Numbered from the stretch's first letter, positions 10,888-19,155 are shown. The stretch is DNA of 64,000 nt from Streptomyces sp. NRRL F-6492 (GCF_001280125.1 NZ_LGEG01000210.1:5470-69469), one strand, 5' to 3'. A program made the numbers and translations. Notes: generated by a model not told the origin, from the letters alone.

Positions 10888-11194
10888 GTGCGGACGATCG
10901 CGTTCTGGTTCGGGGGCCCGGCCCTGCTGTTCCTGCTGCTCGCGTGCGTGGGCCCGGCGAGGTTCGACGTGTATCTCCGGCGCTCCACCGACCCGGAGGT
11001 CCGGGCCTCCCGGCTCCGGACGCACCGCTTCGCGAGGGGTGTTCGCGGTGCTCGCGGCGGTGTCGGCGTGGCAGTGCGCGGACCGCTTCCGACTGGCGGC
11101 GAAGTGGGGGACGGACGGGCGCGGGGCGGTCGTGCGGTACGTGGACGAGGCGGACGCGGCGGCACGACCGGCCGGTGACGGAGGCCCACCGTAG
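10888..11194 (+). pseudogene. small two-helix membrane protein, apparently frameshifted
   Basis: Starts at GTG 10888, two bases after the eccC stop. The first ~48 codons encode TIAFWFGGPALLFLLLACVG, a membrane helix, followed by RFDVYLRRSTDPEVRASRL. In that frame the rest, up to a stop at 11178, becomes Arg/Gly-rich low-complexity sequence. The +1 frame from about 11039 gives VFAVLAAVSAWQCADRFRLA, a second helix, then an ordinary hydrophilic tail ending at a TAG at 11194. The simplest reading is one protein of about 102 residues with a single-base indel in gcgaggggtg near 11031-11040. This could be a real mutation, a sequencing error or programmed slippage. Function unknown; by position it is an ESX accessory protein. 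Confidence 0.6.
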
Positions 11195-11246
11195 GACGGG
11201 CCCACAACGACAGACCATCCACGAGCACGGGGGAAGGAACCACGGC

Positions 11247-13112
11247 ATGGCGTGGGAAGAACGGGAGCGGCCGAAGTCCTCGGCCGCCGGACAGGATCCG
11301 ACACGGATGCGGCTGAACCGGCTGCCCGACGAGCGGGAGGAGAACCGCGGCGGCGGCACCGAGGGCGACCTCACGGTGGACGACCAGGACCTCGCCGCGG
11401 TCGGGAACAGCGCGTTCGAGCTGTTCGAGGGCCTGGGGAACCACGGTCGTGACGCGTGGTCCAGCAGCCAGACCGCGGCCAAGGACCTCACGGCGCAGGA
11501 GTTCGAGCTGGGCGGCGACTCGACCGCGGCCCGGGTGCTGCGGACCGTCGCTGAGCAGACGGACCACGGCTTCTCCGGCGTCTCGTACAAGGACCGGGAC
11601 TCCGCCGCCGAGGCGATGCGGCGCGCCGACGACCTGGCGAAGCTGGCGAAGCACCCCGAGAAGATGTCCGGCGCGGAGCTGAAGGAGTTCAACGAAACCC
11701 TGGCGAAGTACAAGGACGACCAGCTCTTCTCCGCCCGGTTCGCGACGCAGCTGGGGGCCGGGGGCACGCTCCGGTTCTGGACCGAGATGGCGGACCTCCA
11801 CATGGGCGCCCGGGACGGCGAACTCAAGTGGATGGAGGAGTTCCAGAAGAACCTGAGCATGACGCTCGCCACCGCGACGCTCTCCGACACCGACGCGATG
11901 CAGTCCTGGAAGAAGGACCTGGTCGACCAGTCGAACAAGAACTTCGTCTCCGGCGCCGTCAGCGTGCCGGGGCGGACGGTGGGCGCGTACGGCCACCAGG
12001 TGATCAGCGGTCTGATGCACCACGGGAAGTACGACGCGGAGTTCCTCGACGCGTACGGCAAGCAGCTCCTCAAGCAGGACATGGCACCGGCCGGCGCCCC
12101 CGGCATCGGCTCCAAGGGCCTGTGGCGGGGCGACAACCACCAGCTCACGGACCTGGTGTTCGGCAAGGGCGACGGGCGCGACCCCCTGGTGGGCTTCATG
12201 GGGGCGCTGTCCCACAGCCCGGAGGCCGCCACGAACACCTTCGACGACAGGAAGGTCCTGGAGCACGTCCTGGAGAGCGCGAAGTACACCGACCGGGACA
12301 CGGCGGTGGGCCGTGCGCCGGAGGCCGCCGTCATGGGCGTCGGCGCGGGCGAGAAGCCGGACGGGCCCGCTCCGCACACCGCGACCCAGGTCGGGATCAT
12401 GAAGAACGTCACGCACATGGTGGCGCAGCCGGGCGGCGGATCGGACCTGGTGGGCAAGGGGCTCGGGGACAGCTTCGGGAACATGGCGAGCGCGTACGTG
12501 CCGGAGATCAGCCGCGCGATGGCCGGCAAGGGAGCCGAGTCCATCTTCCTGACGGACAGCGCCCTCCCCGACGGACTCGACAAGACGGACGTGACGAGAT
12601 TCCTGTACGAGGTCGCCCAGGACACCGACGGCCGAGCGGGCATCGTCCTCGGCCAGAGCGTCTACACCTCCAGCCTGATGGAGGCGCACATCGCCAATCC
12701 GTCCTTGTACGACGGGGGGCCCGCGGAGGCCGTCCGGACGGTCTCGGAGAGCGCCGGCGTCATCCAGGGCGTCGTCGGACACGCCAACGCGGATGCGGCC
12801 ATAGCGGGTGAACTCGCCAGCGAGAAGGACCAGAACGACGCGCTGAAGACGAAGGGGGACCTGTTCAAGGGCATCGCCGGTGCGGGAATCGGCGTGGCAG
12901 CGGCGGCTTTCGTTCCCCAGACCATGGTCGGTGGGGTGATCGGGGCGTCGGCGGGCGGCTACTTCGGCGGTGTCGCCGGCACAGCGATCGACCGTCTCAT
13001 GGAGGGCCGGCAGGCGCAGGGCGCCTTGGACCAGATCCGCGACGCGGTGAAGGACGGCTGGGTGGACAGTGACTCGATCCTCGAGGACGCTCATGCCCGG
13101 CCGGCGGCGTGA
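11247..13112 (+). CDS. large ESX-locus protein: helical partner domain fused to DUF6571-like body
   Basis: 621 residues, no known enzyme motif. Residues 1 to about 92 (MAWEERERPKSSAAG, then LTVDDQDLAAVG) match the small protein encoded at 13851. From TDHGFSGVSYKDRDSAAEA onward it matches the protein at 14366 (TDHGFSDAVYKDRDSAANA, and NLSMTLATAT against NLSLTLATAT). It therefore looks like a fusion of two genes that stand separately downstream. The C-terminus, residues about 537-585, is a glycine-rich hydrophobic stretch (GIAGAGIGVAAAAFVP, GGVIGASAGGYFGGVAGT) resembling a glycine zipper. The ATG at 11247 is preceded by gggaagg. Probably an ESX substrate; a membrane-active role is inference. 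The family name DUF6571 is recalled from memory and should be checked. Confidence 0.75.
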   Translation: MAWEERERPKSSAAGQDPTRMRLNRLPDEREENRGGGTEGDLTVDDQDLAAVGNSAFELFEGLGNHGRDAWSSSQTAAKDLTAQEFELGGDSTAARVLRTVAEQTDHGFSGVSYKDRDSAAEAMRRADDLAKLAKHPEKMSGAELKEFNETLAKYKDDQLFSARFATQLGAGGTLRFWTEMADLHMGARDGELKWMEEFQKNLSMTLATATLSDTDAMQSWKKDLVDQSNKNFVSGAVSVPGRTVGAYGHQVISGLMHHGKYDAEFLDAYGKQLLKQDMAPAGAPGIGSKGLWRGDNHQLTDLVFGKGDGRDPLVGFMGALSHSPEAATNTFDDRKVLEHVLESAKYTDRDTAVGRAPEAAVMGVGAGEKPDGPAPHTATQVGIMKNVTHMVAQPGGGSDLVGKGLGDSFGNMASAYVPEISRAMAGKGAESIFLTDSALPDGLDKTDVTRFLYEVAQDTDGRAGIVLGQSVYTSSLMEAHIANPSLYDGGPAEAVRTVSESAGVIQGVVGHANADAAIAGELASEKDQNDALKTKGDLFKGIAGAGIGVAAAAFVPQTMVGGVIGASAGGYFGGVAGTAIDRLMEGRQAQGALDQIRDAVKDGWVDSDSILEDAHARPAA

Positions 13113-13201
13113 CCCCGCGCACGGAAGGCCTTCGGGACGCTGCGGACCCGGTGCCGACGGCGGTCGACGAGTCTCCACGTACGGAAAGGGCCGGAAAGGC
13201 G

Positions 13202-13828
13202 ATGCGGGGCGTGATCGGGAAGCGGACGGCGGCGGTGGGAGCGGCCTGCGTCCTCATGGCCGGGGCGGTCTTCGGGTACGTGGAGGTCTTCACCAAGGGG
13301 ATCGACCGGCTTCCCGAGAGGCCGTGCGGGGGCGCCGTCGACCGCGGGCTGGCGGCCGACGCGCTGCCTTCCGCGGGGAAGGCGGAGGAGCGCGGGAGGC
13401 TCAACACGCGCTCGGACGGAGACTTCCTGTTCGCCTGCTACGTGCGCACCGCGGATTCGACGATCTCCGGAGAGGCCCAGACCGGAGGAGCGACGGAAGC
13501 CGAGTGGCGCGAGGCGCACCGGTCCGACCTGGGGGAAGGCGCCGTCCAGGTGTCGGAGGGCGGGGTGCGGGCACTGGCCCTGCCGACCGTCGCCTGGGTG
13601 TACGTGCCCTGTACCCCTCGCCGATTCACGGAGAAGACGAGAAGACCGCATTCCCTGACCGTCGAAGCCAGGACCATCGGAGAGACCGGGCTGCACGGCG
13701 ATGCCCTGCGTCAGGTGGTGCTTGACTTCGCCTACCAGCTGGCGCGGCATTCGTACGGGGCCGGTGAATGCCAGGAGCAGCGGAAATTCTCTGAGGAACT
13801 GCCCCGAATAGGTTCCAACCAGCCCTAA
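13202..13828 (+). CDS. single-pass membrane-anchored protein of unknown function
   Basis: 208 residues from the ATG at 13202, which has ggaaagg just upstream. The frame also opens at a GTG at 13109 overlapping the previous stop, but no ribosome-binding site is seen there. An N-terminal membrane helix, TAAVGAACVLMAGAVFGYV, is followed by an extracytoplasmic domain with several Cys (RPCGGAV, FACYVRT, VPCTPRR, GAGECQEQ) that could form disulfides. No family recognised. It directly follows the fused glycine-zipper protein, so an envelope partner or immunity role is possible. A degraded relative of its central segment may lie at 17402-17600. Confidence 0.7.
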   Translation: MRGVIGKRTAAVGAACVLMAGAVFGYVEVFTKGIDRLPERPCGGAVDRGLAADALPSAGKAEERGRLNTRSDGDFLFACYVRTADSTISGEAQTGGATEAEWREAHRSDLGEGAVQVSEGGVRALALPTVAWVYVPCTPRRFTEKTRRPHSLTVEARTIGETGLHGDALRQVVLDFAYQLARHSYGAGECQEQRKFSEELPRIGSNQP

Positions 13829-13850
13829 ACCGCAAGGAGAGGTGACGTCC

Positions 13851-14354
13851 ATGGCATGGGACGAGTGGGAACAGTTGAAGGCCTCGGCGGCCGACAAGGA
13901 CGCGGCGCGGATGCAGTTGAACGGGTTGCCGCCCGAGGACAGGCCCAACGCGGGCAGTGCGTCCGGGGGGTTCCTCAAGGTCGATCAGCAGGATCTCGCC
14001 GCGATCGGTGACGAGGCGTTCAAGTTGTACAACCGGCTGTGGAAGGAGGCGCGGGTCACCTCCACGGACTCGGCCGGGTCCGACCTCTCCTCCCAGGGCT
14101 TCGCGCTCGGCGGCGCCCTCCAGCACGTGTCGACGCGCTGGGACAAGCAGCTCGGTTCGGTGATGGACGCGTGCGCGCTCATCTCGAACCACATGGACTT
14201 CACGAAGAACGCGCACGCGGGCGACGAGATCTTCATCGAGCGGCACGTCTCCGGCATCCAGACGCTGGACTCGGGCTTCGACGAGGACTGGGCGGGCCAG
14301 GGGAAGCCCAATCCGGTCTACGCCGAGAAGGACAAGAAAGACAAGAAGGACTAG
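13851..14354 (+). CDS. small helical ESX-locus protein, free partner of the 14366 protein
   Basis: 167 residues starting MAWDEWEQLKASAADKDAAR. Its first ~80 residues (GFLKVDQQDLAAIGDEAFKL) align with the N-terminus of the fused protein at 11247. The remainder is predicted helical with a charged tail ending KKDKKD. The size, the helical nature and the position directly before a large putative substrate resemble the small WXG100-like partners found with LXG-type substrates. The ATG at 13851 is used, with aaggagagg and ggtga upstream; the GTG nine bases earlier is too close to that site. The next gene starts 11 bases after the stop. Confidence 0.8.
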   Translation: MAWDEWEQLKASAADKDAARMQLNGLPPEDRPNAGSASGGFLKVDQQDLAAIGDEAFKLYNRLWKEARVTSTDSAGSDLSSQGFALGGALQHVSTRWDKQLGSVMDACALISNHMDFTKNAHAGDEIFIERHVSGIQTLDSGFDEDWAGQGKPNPVYAEKDKKDKKD

Positions 14355-14365
14355 AGGAGACCCTG

Positions 14366-16642
14366 ATGGATTTCGAAGCCCTTCACTCGGCGAACTTCAA
14401 GCTGCTCGACGACACGGTCTCGGACTGGACGAGCATGCTCACCAAACTCCAGTCCCTGAAGAAGGACGCCCACGACGGTCTGCAGGGCAAGGCCCTGAAG
14501 GCCGACTGGGCCGGCGACAACGCGGTGATCGGCCGCGAGTTCGTGGGCAAGACCGCCGGGGAGTTCGGCGACGCCCTCACCCAGGCGACGTCGATACGCG
14601 ACATCATGCTCGACACCCGGGACGAGCTGAAGACGCAGCAGCGGCTCCTGAAGGAGGCCGTCGAGCGCGGCCGGGGGAAGAACCTCACCGTCACCGCGAG
14701 CGGCGGCGGGTTCACCGTACGGGAGAACCCCGACAAGAAGGCCCCCAACGGGCAGAGCGACGTCGACGGACTCCGGGACGAACTCCAGGGGATCCTGAAC
14801 ACGGCGACGGAGATCGACAGCTCCGCCGCCACCTCCCTGAAGGCGCTGGTCGACCTCACCGACCACGGTTTCTCCGACGCGGTGTACAAGGACCGCGACT
14901 CGGCGGCGAACGCCGTGAAGGAGGCCGAGAAGCTGGCGGCGATCGCGAAGAAGAAGCCCGAGGACCTCACGCCGGCGGACTTCGACGCGCTCAACGCCGG
15001 GCTCGGGAAGTACTCCGGGGATCCGATCTTCGCCGAGCACTTCGCGACCACCCTCGGCCCGAAGGGGACGCTCGACTTCTGGGCCGGTCTGAACGATCCC
15101 CACCTCGCCTACAAGGTGGGCCGTGAAAGGGTCGAGCAGTACGACGACCTCCAGAAGAACCTGAGCCTCACGCTGGCCACCGCGACCCAGGCGGACACCC
15201 CCGAGATGTCGCGCTGGAAGTACGACATGGTGAACACGGCGGACCAGCCCCTCTCCAAGAACAGCACCACGTTCGGGGCGCAGGTCATGAGCAACCTGAT
15301 GCGCTGGGGCAACTTCGACGACCAGTTCCTCAAGGACTACGGCACGAAGCTCATCGACACCGAGAAGAAGATGAGCGACAACGGCCGCCACATGCCGGTC
15401 GGCTGGCAGCACATGGGCATGGACCCGCTCCTCAACCGCACCGGCACCGACTCCGGCTCGGACCCCATGACCGGCTTCCTCAAGGCGCTCGCCAACAGCC
15501 CGGACGCGGCCACGGACTTCTTCAACGCGGACTTCGTGACCAAGGACGAGGACCACGACTTCGAGGAGGACGCCGACGGCAACGGCAAGAACGAGAAGCG
15601 CGAGCTGAGCAACTTCGACTACCTATTCGAGGAGCGGGACTGGCCCCAGGACCGGGACGACAAGGGCAAGGACAGCACCGAGGGTCGCAACAACCTCGCG
15701 ATGGCCCTGGAGGCGGCGACGACCGGGCACCCGGCGGGCGAGATGCCGACCGTGAACACTCCGCCGCACAACAAGGACCAGGCGGAGCTCATGCAGAAGG
15801 TCGTCTCCTCGATCTCCGACGATCCCGAGCGGCTGACCAAGCACAGCTACATGACGGACAGCGTCGGCCAGATGGCGTCCGAGTACCTGCCGGACATCAA
15901 CCGGGCCGTGTCCGACGACAGCCGGGGCAACACAGAGAAGCTGTTCCCCATCGCCGGCACGCCCGCCGCCCTCGATCACTCGGACGTCACGCGCTTCCTG
16001 GTCACCGTGGGTCAGGACCCCAAGGGGAACGCGGCCGTCGAGATCGGTCAGGCCAAGTACATGGCCGACCTCATGGATTACCAGCTGAATCCGAACACGC
16101 CGGCGGACATGAAGTACCCGCATTCGCCACAGGACACCATCGAGGAGATCTCACGCCGTTCCGCCGAGATCGGCGGCACTCTGGCGGTCGGTCGCCAGGA
16201 GGCGATCGTCGGTCCGGCGGCCAAGGAAGCCAAGGACTTCGCCGATTCCGTCGCGCAGCAGAAGAACGCCTGGTCCGGAGCGATCGGTACGGGCATCGGC
16301 GTCGGCGTGAGCTTCGTCGCCACGCCCGTCGGCGGAGCGGTCGCGAGCGGTGTCGCCGGCACGGTCAGCTCCGTGGTCCTGGAGCACATCTTCCAGCAGT
16401 CCGAGACCGACGTCCTGAAGGACGCGGGAAAGAGTGCCGGGGACCTCTGGCAGGACAGCAAGAAGAAGAACGTCGACATGAGCCAGATCGCGGCCATCGA
16501 GGCGGCCAAGGCCCATGGTCTCCCGGATGCCGACCGGGTCGCCGACTGGGCCCGGACCGGAACGTCCGACGGCTTCTCCGACGCCTCCGACAACGCCCGT
16601 CACATGGCAGACGACCTGGAGACCGAGATCCAACCCGACTGA
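14366..16642 (+). CDS. large ESX-locus protein (DUF6571-like) with glycine-zipper C-terminus
   Basis: 758 residues. The N-terminal ~120 residues (MDFEALHSANFKLLDD, then DWTSMLTKLQSLKKDA and GKALKADWAGDNA) look like the paired helices of a WXG-type fold. A long α-helical middle region follows. Residues about 635-675 are a glycine-rich hydrophobic stretch (GAIGTGIGVGVSFVATP, GGAVASGVAGTVSSVV) of the kind that inserts in membranes. An acidic insert near residues 395-430 (DEDHDFEEDADGNGKNE) could bind Ca2+ but lacks a complete EF-hand register by eye. AGAGGAGA precedes the ATG by five bases. Likely secreted by the adjacent ESX system. Function unknown; the paralogue is at 11247. Confidence 0.8.
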   Translation: MDFEALHSANFKLLDDTVSDWTSMLTKLQSLKKDAHDGLQGKALKADWAGDNAVIGREFVGKTAGEFGDALTQATSIRDIMLDTRDELKTQQRLLKEAVERGRGKNLTVTASGGGFTVRENPDKKAPNGQSDVDGLRDELQGILNTATEIDSSAATSLKALVDLTDHGFSDAVYKDRDSAANAVKEAEKLAAIAKKKPEDLTPADFDALNAGLGKYSGDPIFAEHFATTLGPKGTLDFWAGLNDPHLAYKVGRERVEQYDDLQKNLSLTLATATQADTPEMSRWKYDMVNTADQPLSKNSTTFGAQVMSNLMRWGNFDDQFLKDYGTKLIDTEKKMSDNGRHMPVGWQHMGMDPLLNRTGTDSGSDPMTGFLKALANSPDAATDFFNADFVTKDEDHDFEEDADGNGKNEKRELSNFDYLFEERDWPQDRDDKGKDSTEGRNNLAMALEAATTGHPAGEMPTVNTPPHNKDQAELMQKVVSSISDDPERLTKHSYMTDSVGQMASEYLPDINRAVSDDSRGNTEKLFPIAGTPAALDHSDVTRFLVTVGQDPKGNAAVEIGQAKYMADLMDYQLNPNTPADMKYPHSPQDTIEEISRRSAEIGGTLAVGRQEAIVGPAAKEAKDFADSVAQQKNAWSGAIGTGIGVGVSFVATPVGGAVASGVAGTVSSVVLEHIFQQSETDVLKDAGKSAGDLWQDSKKKNVDMSQIAAIEAAKAHGLPDADRVADWARTGTSDGFSDASDNARHMADDLETEIQPD

Positions 16643-16719
16643 TCCGCCGCACCGTCACCACGGTGACATCTCATCCGTCCGGCCGCTCCGTTCCGAGGGG
16701 CGCACTCAGAAGGCAGAGA

Positions 16720-17262
16720 ATGAAGCACGCAAAAGCCCTGGCAGTACTCGCGCTCGCCCTCGCGGTTTCCGGGTGCTCGCAGCCGGAGGAGGAAGCGGTG
16801 CGGGCGTTCGAGGTACCGGACTCCTTGTGCGGCACACCGGTCGCCCCCGACCTTCTGTCCCCCCTGCTTCCGGCAGGGGGCGAGAAGATCGAGGTGAGGC
16901 AACGGGACGCGGCTGTCCGCGACGCTCTGGGCTGCTCCGTCGTAGTGGACAACACCGTTGTCCTGTCGTCCTCCTGGGGATGGGAGGAGATCGAGACGAA
17001 TCCGGGCAGGGAGGCACGCGAGAATCCGTACGTGAGGCGCGACAAGTACGAAAGCAAGGACGGCACTTACGTTTACGCGGAGAGGGGCGGAGTCGGCAAG
17101 GTCACCTGCGAACCGGTGAAGCAGCATCGCAAGGGAGAAATGGAGCTGTACCTCGGCATCATCGTCTCGGATCCGGGCAGGCCTGACGCGGCTGCCGTGG
17201 AGAAACTACTCAAGGCCTATGCGAAAGCCCTGGAAAAGTTGCCCCAGTGTGTTCAGAAGTAG
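16720..17262 (+). CDS. lipoprotein of unknown function
   Basis: 180 residues from the ATG at 16720 (aggcagag upstream). MKHAKALAVLALALAVSGC is a signal peptide with lipobox V-S-G-C, so the mature protein would be acylated at Cys19 and held on the outer face of the membrane. The mature domain contains VPDSLCGTPVAPDLLSPLLP and a C-terminal GGVGKVTCEP with paired Cys. It follows the large 14366 protein by 77 bases. A clearly related but broken copy sits at 17850-18313. Candidate cognate envelope partner of the upstream protein; no function is established. Confidence 0.82.
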   Translation: MKHAKALAVLALALAVSGCSQPEEEAVRAFEVPDSLCGTPVAPDLLSPLLPAGGEKIEVRQRDAAVRDALGCSVVVDNTVVLSSSWGWEEIETNPGREARENPYVRRDKYESKDGTYVYAERGGVGKVTCEPVKQHRKGEMELYLGIIVSDPGRPDAAAVEKLLKAYAKALEKLPQCVQK

Positions 17263-17272
17263 GAATGCCGTT

Positions 17273-17300
17273 CCCTTTTCGATCCCGGTAGGGAAAAGGG
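17273..17300 (+). terminator. hairpin terminator after the lipoprotein gene
   Basis: cccttttc at 17273-17280 pairs with gaaaaggg at 17293-17300, with a small ccc/ggg inner pairing. It lies 10 bases after the stop at 17262. Unusually A/T-rich for this genome. It marks the end of the plus-strand accessory run. Confidence 0.65.
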
Positions 17301-17401
17301 CGATTTCTTAGCCTGTCCGCCGGTCCGGCACGCACGTCGGGGATCCCTCCGTTCGCCGGACGCGGAGCGATCGGCTCCGAGAACGTCTGTACCCAGGCCA
17401 G

Positions 17402-17600
17402 GGATCCCGGCGGACCGAGGGAACCGAGGAGTTCAAGGCGGGTGTACTGCGCGGCGTCGATCTCCCGAGCCAGGAGGCGGCGGTACTCACGCCCTGTTCG
17501 GCTCCGGGTACCGTCGCCTGCGGCAGCTACGGCATCAGCACCGTGGTGCGCCTGCGGCTCCATGACGGAGCGGACGGTGCGGAAGTGAAGAGCAGGGCGC
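17402..17600 (+). pseudogene. possible remnant of a membrane-protein gene related to 13202
   Basis: In one plus frame this stretch reads as plausible protein without a start: EEFKAGVLRGVDLPSQEAA, then VLTPCSAPGTVACGSYGI and STVVRLRLHDGADGAE. The layout (PC motif, then a strand-like STVVRLR) resembles VPCTPRRF followed by SLTVEARTIGE in the 13202 protein. Flanking sequence in this frame is Arg/Pro-rich noise. The 17301-17849 interval otherwise shows no gene. This is a weak visual alignment and should be treated as a hypothesis. Confidence 0.35.
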
Positions 17601-17849
17601 TCGGTGGACCTGGCCGTGGAGGCGGCACGGTCCGCCCGCGAGAGCGCCGAGTGTGGTCTGCCGTCGGGGCCTTCCCTCCGAAGGCGCCTCTTTCGGTGCG
17701 GATTCATCCGAGTGACCGGCAGGCAAGCCGTCGGTTCGCTACGGACCGCTCGTCGCCCGGTCCGGACACCTGCCCAGGAGCACAGCACCCACGTCGCCGG
17801 CCGCCGGGCCGCCCGGCGGTCGACCGAACCGGAAGGACCCGTGAAGTCG

Positions 17850-18313
17850 ATGCGCACAGCCCCGCGCCGCCTGGCGCGGGGCTGTGCTCGTGCTAACGGT
17901 CTCGTGCTCGTCGCCCACGCGTGAGTACGCCGTGCCCGCCGACCTCTGCGGCGTCGAGGTCCCGGTCTCGGTGTTGGAGCCGGTCCTGCCGCCTGCACGT
18001 CGACGGCGAGTCCGTGTTCTCGGCGAGCGTCGAGCGGTGGGAGAAGGACACGTCCGCCCGGGACGTGGCCGAGCTGGCGCGGTCGGTCGACCCCGGCGAC
18101 ACGCGGAGCGAGGACGGCCGGTTCGTCCACTCGGCCACGGGCGCCGTCGGGAGGGTGGACTGCCGGGTCGCGGACGGCGCGGGCAGGTCCGTGTGGGCGA
18201 CGGTGCGCGTGACGCGCGACGGGACGACCCCGGAGCAGACGAAGAACCTCGTCACGGCGTACGCCGACTCCGCCGCCGCGTCGGGCGCGTGCGACGAGGT
18301 CCTGGGCCGGTAA
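17850..18313 (+). pseudogene. broken copy of the 16720-type lipoprotein, at least two frameshifts
   Basis: An ATG at 17850 with ggaagga upstream begins MRTAPRRLARG. The signal peptide then continues in the next frame as AVLVLTVSCSS, a lipobox, followed by AVPADLCGVEVPVSVLEPVL, matching VPDSLCGTPVAPDLLSPLL in the intact protein. Near 17990 the frame changes again. The rest (VDGESVFSASVERWEKDTSA, then GAVGRVDCRVADG, ending GACDEVLGR) runs to a stop at 18313. Compared with the intact copy about 15 residues between these parts are missing. Decayed paralogue, or a gene damaged by several sequencing errors, which is less likely given the deletion. Confidence 0.65.
17858..17883 (+). repeat. 11-bp hairpin inside the broken lipoprotein signal region
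   Basis: 17858-17868 and 17873-17883 are exact reverse complements around a gcct loop. It covers codons expected to encode the signal peptide and coincides with the first frame change of the pseudogene, so it may mark the mutation site. Confidence 0.6.
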
Positions 18314-18434
18314 GGACATGCGGCCGGTAGGCGCCCCGTCATCGCGGTGACGGCGGCGCCCACCGGCCGGGCACGGAACAGGGTGGACGCCTCCCGCGCG
18401 CGTCCACCCTGTGTGCTGCTGGTTCGAACCCGGC

Positions 18435-18734
18435 TTAGAAGAAGCCCGCGGCCCGCTTGTCGCCCGCCTGGTAGGCCGGGGAGGCCTGGCGGACCGCCTT
18501 GGCGATGCCCTGGAGGGCGGTGTGGATGGCGCGGGTCTCCTTGTCCCACTTGGCGTGCGCGCCGTCCGCGGCGGTCTTCGCCTCACCCTCCCAGGTGCTG
18601 GAGACCGAGCGGATCTTCGTCTGGATGTCCTCCAGGGCCTGGTCCAGGCGCTTCGCCTGCGCCTCGATGGTGTTCGCCGCGTCATCGAGCGAGGAGTACG
18701 TGACGAGCATGACGCCGTCGTTCTTGGACGACAT
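18435..18734 (-). CDS. esxA: WXG100 family ESX substrate, EsxA-like
   Basis: 99 residues. The WXG motif is W48-E49-G50 in a predicted helix-turn-helix, the defining fold of ESX substrates secreted as a pair. The open frame extends to 18842, but GGAGGAACC directly precedes the ATG at 18734 and MSSKNDG is a typical start, so the short form is chosen. It lies 58 bases downstream of the second WXG100 gene, with which it should form a heterodimer. Assignment as EsxA rather than EsxB is by convention only. Confidence 0.93.
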   Translation of the reverse strand: MSSKNDGVMLVTYSSLDDAANTIEAQAKRLDQALEDIQTKIRSVSSTWEGEAKTAADGAHAKWDKETRAIHTALQGIAKAVRQASPAYQAGDKRAAGFF

Positions 18735-18792
18735 GGTTCCTCCGGGTTTCGGTGGTGTGTACGGGTTGGCTGGTGCCGTGTCCGACGCCGGG

Positions 18793-19155
18793 TCAGAGAC
18801 CGGCGATGTTCGACCTGGCCGCACGCTCGGCCCCGGCGTCACCGGAGAAGCCCGCGGTCACGTCGACGCCCCGCAGGGCCGCCTCGACCTCGTCGTCGGT
18901 GTTGCCGGAGGTCGTCCGGGTGACCTGGATGGCCTCCTGGAAGTTCAGCATCAGCTTGGCGATGCGCACCATGCCCTGGTTGATCTCGGTCTGCTTGGCG
19001 TCGAAGGCGCCGGCGCCGATGCCCTTCCAGCGGCCTTCGAGGCTGTCGATGACGCCCTGGAGGGACTGCAGCTGCCCCTTGACGTCGTCGAACTTGCGGG
19101 TGAGCTCGTCCTGGAAATCCTTGAGACTCTGATCGCCAACCTTCAAGACTGACAT
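18793..19155 (-). CDS. esxB: WXG100 family ESX substrate, EsxB-like
   Basis: 120 residues. W43-K44-G45 sits between two long amphipathic helices. The C-terminal tail is somewhat longer than usual and ends RAARSNIAGL. The EccC-recognised YxxxD/E signal is not evident, and I do not see it in the partner either. The ATG at 19155 follows gagagggagaggg. First gene of the WXG100 pair, separated from the upstream mycosin by 112 bases with a hairpin. Confidence 0.93.
   Translation of the reverse strand: MSVLKVGDQSLKDFQDELTRKFDDVKGQLQSLQGVIDSLEGRWKGIGAGAFDAKQTEINQGMVRIAKLMLNFQEAIQVTRTTSGNTDDEVEAALRGVDVTAGFSGDAGAERAARSNIAGL

Noticed and set aside
4366..11178. 2270-residue plus-strand open frame across pnp leader, eccD and eccC
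   Set aside because: Composition is Arg/Gly/Pro-rich and follows the antisense or alternate frame of eccD and eccC; no domain is recognisable.
5024..12643. 2539-residue minus-strand open frame
   Set aside because: Antisense shadow of eccC and the 11247 gene. Only the eccD part in a different frame is real.
17308..17490. 60-residue minus-strand frame
   Set aside because: No ribosome-binding site, Arg/Ser/Pro-rich shadow composition, no similarity to anything recognised.
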